Shown: positions 63,704-64,000 of the stretch, piece after piece
Position numbering within the stretch: the first letter of the stretch is position 1
Layout: each line of letters opens with the position of its first letter
Source of the DNA: Herminiimonas arsenicoxydans
GTDB taxonomy: Bacteria > Pseudomonadota > Gammaproteobacteria > Burkholderiales > Burkholderiaceae_D
DNA length: 64,000 bases
Assembly: GCA_000026125.1 (NCBI GenBank)
Contig: CU207211.1
Location: forward strand, 620,001-684,000
Reading direction: 5' to 3'
Notes under the pieces: model-generated
Told to the model about the DNA's origin: nothing
Database searches by the model: none
What the model saw: the letters and a program-made list of their open reading frames with translations, nothing else
Program-made: the position numbers and the translations under genes

Positions 63704-64000
63704 TTTTCTTGAGCCGTTTCCTTATCCAAAACGTTATTACGTTGATGTTCAGGATTCTATCGAAGAGTTGATACAAAACGTACAAGCGCCCGATGCATTG
63801 ATTGCCATGGAAGTTGGCAGTTGCATGAGCATCGTTACCCAACCGTTATATGACGTTCGTCTGCCTACAGGGCAAGTTCGCCCTCTATCAATGAATTGGG
63901 CTGTGATAGCAGATTCCGGTGAGCGCAAATCGGCAGTGCATGCCATTGTAGCCAAGCCGATTTATGAATTCGATCAAAAGATGAAGGATAAATACGACGT
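63696..64000 (+). CDS. DUF3987 (YfjI-like) protein, N-terminal part
   Basis: Starts GTG 63696 within the previous gene's end. The protein has PFPYPKRYYVDVQDSIEELIQ and the ATP-site-like MNWAVIADSGERKSAVHAI, matching DUF3987/YfjI proteins, which resemble primase-helicase or terminase ATPases of integrated elements. Cut by the window edge; the remaining domain lies beyond 64000. Confidence 0.8.
   Translation, partial: MNNFLEPFPYPKRYYVDVQDSIEELIQNVQAPDALIAMEVGSCMSIVTQPLYDVRLPTGQVRPLSMNWAVIADSGERKSAVHAIVAKPIYEFDQKMKDKYD

Overview
The window reads as the chromosome of a betaproteobacterium, most likely Burkholderiales close to Oxalobacteraceae (Herminiimonas/Janthinobacterium type). This is an inference from protein style, the rpsP-rimM-trmD-rplS block, the etfBA plus long acyl-CoA dehydrogenase pair and a CobD/CbiB-like protein. 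No rRNA gene, intact tRNA gene or CRISPR array was seen.

Bases 1 to about 37,350 look like core chromosome, densely packed with housekeeping genes. These are the alaS 3' part, tusA, etfB-etfA and an acyl-CoA dehydrogenase; a TM2 protein; the rpsP-rimM-trmD-rplS operon; a CoA-type Nudix hydrolase; a CobD/CbiB-like protein; a CHASE-PAS-GGDEF-EAL protein; a HEAT-repeat protein translationally coupled to a GT2 glycosyltransferase; dacB; lemA with two TPM-domain genes; an EamA transporter; pyrF; thiL-pgpA-cinA; a rubredoxin with its FAD-dependent reductase; maeB; a 5'-nucleotidase; and a YkvA protein. A nitric-oxide module follows: an NsrR-type regulator and flavohemoprotein hmp, each preceded by an 11-1-11 NsrR-like operator. 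Then come a chemoreceptor ending in a CheR/CheB-type pentapeptide and a GGDEF-EAL protein overlapping a PhnD-like periplasmic binding protein.

At about 37,605-37,662 there is a tRNA 3'-end-like sequence followed by a terminator, both on the minus strand, and the character of the sequence changes. From here to the window end it looks like a genomic island. It holds an orphan argC, at least five decayed fragments of the 5' part of an IS21-type istA gene, one apparently intact IS110/IS1111-type element, and the SOS mutasome operon imuA-imuB-dnaE2 behind a near-perfect LexA box. It also has a PilZ protein and a probable haloacid/short-acid utilisation cluster: HAD dehalogenase, ActP-like symporter, DUF485 protein, a sigma-54 activator, a -24/-12 promoter and upstream repeats.

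Further right are a truncated secreted protein fused tail-to-tail to a truncated nitroreductase and a MocR/cupin/DUF3788 group built around a repeated ~100-bp promoter element. After these come DUF488 and UDG-like genes, a Gly/Ala-rich Ifi-6-16-like protein and an alpha/beta hydrolase. A 402-aa protein with a PD-(D/E)XK-like motif and two unrecognised proteins follow, then a perfect 23-1-23 palindrome and the start of an integrated-element module (AlpA-like regulator, two small genes, a DUF3987 protein cut by the window edge).

Functionally the core part covers translation, beta-oxidation electron transfer, envelope and c-di-GMP signalling and NO detoxification. The island carries stress mutagenesis, a carboxylate/haloacid pathway and mobile-element debris.
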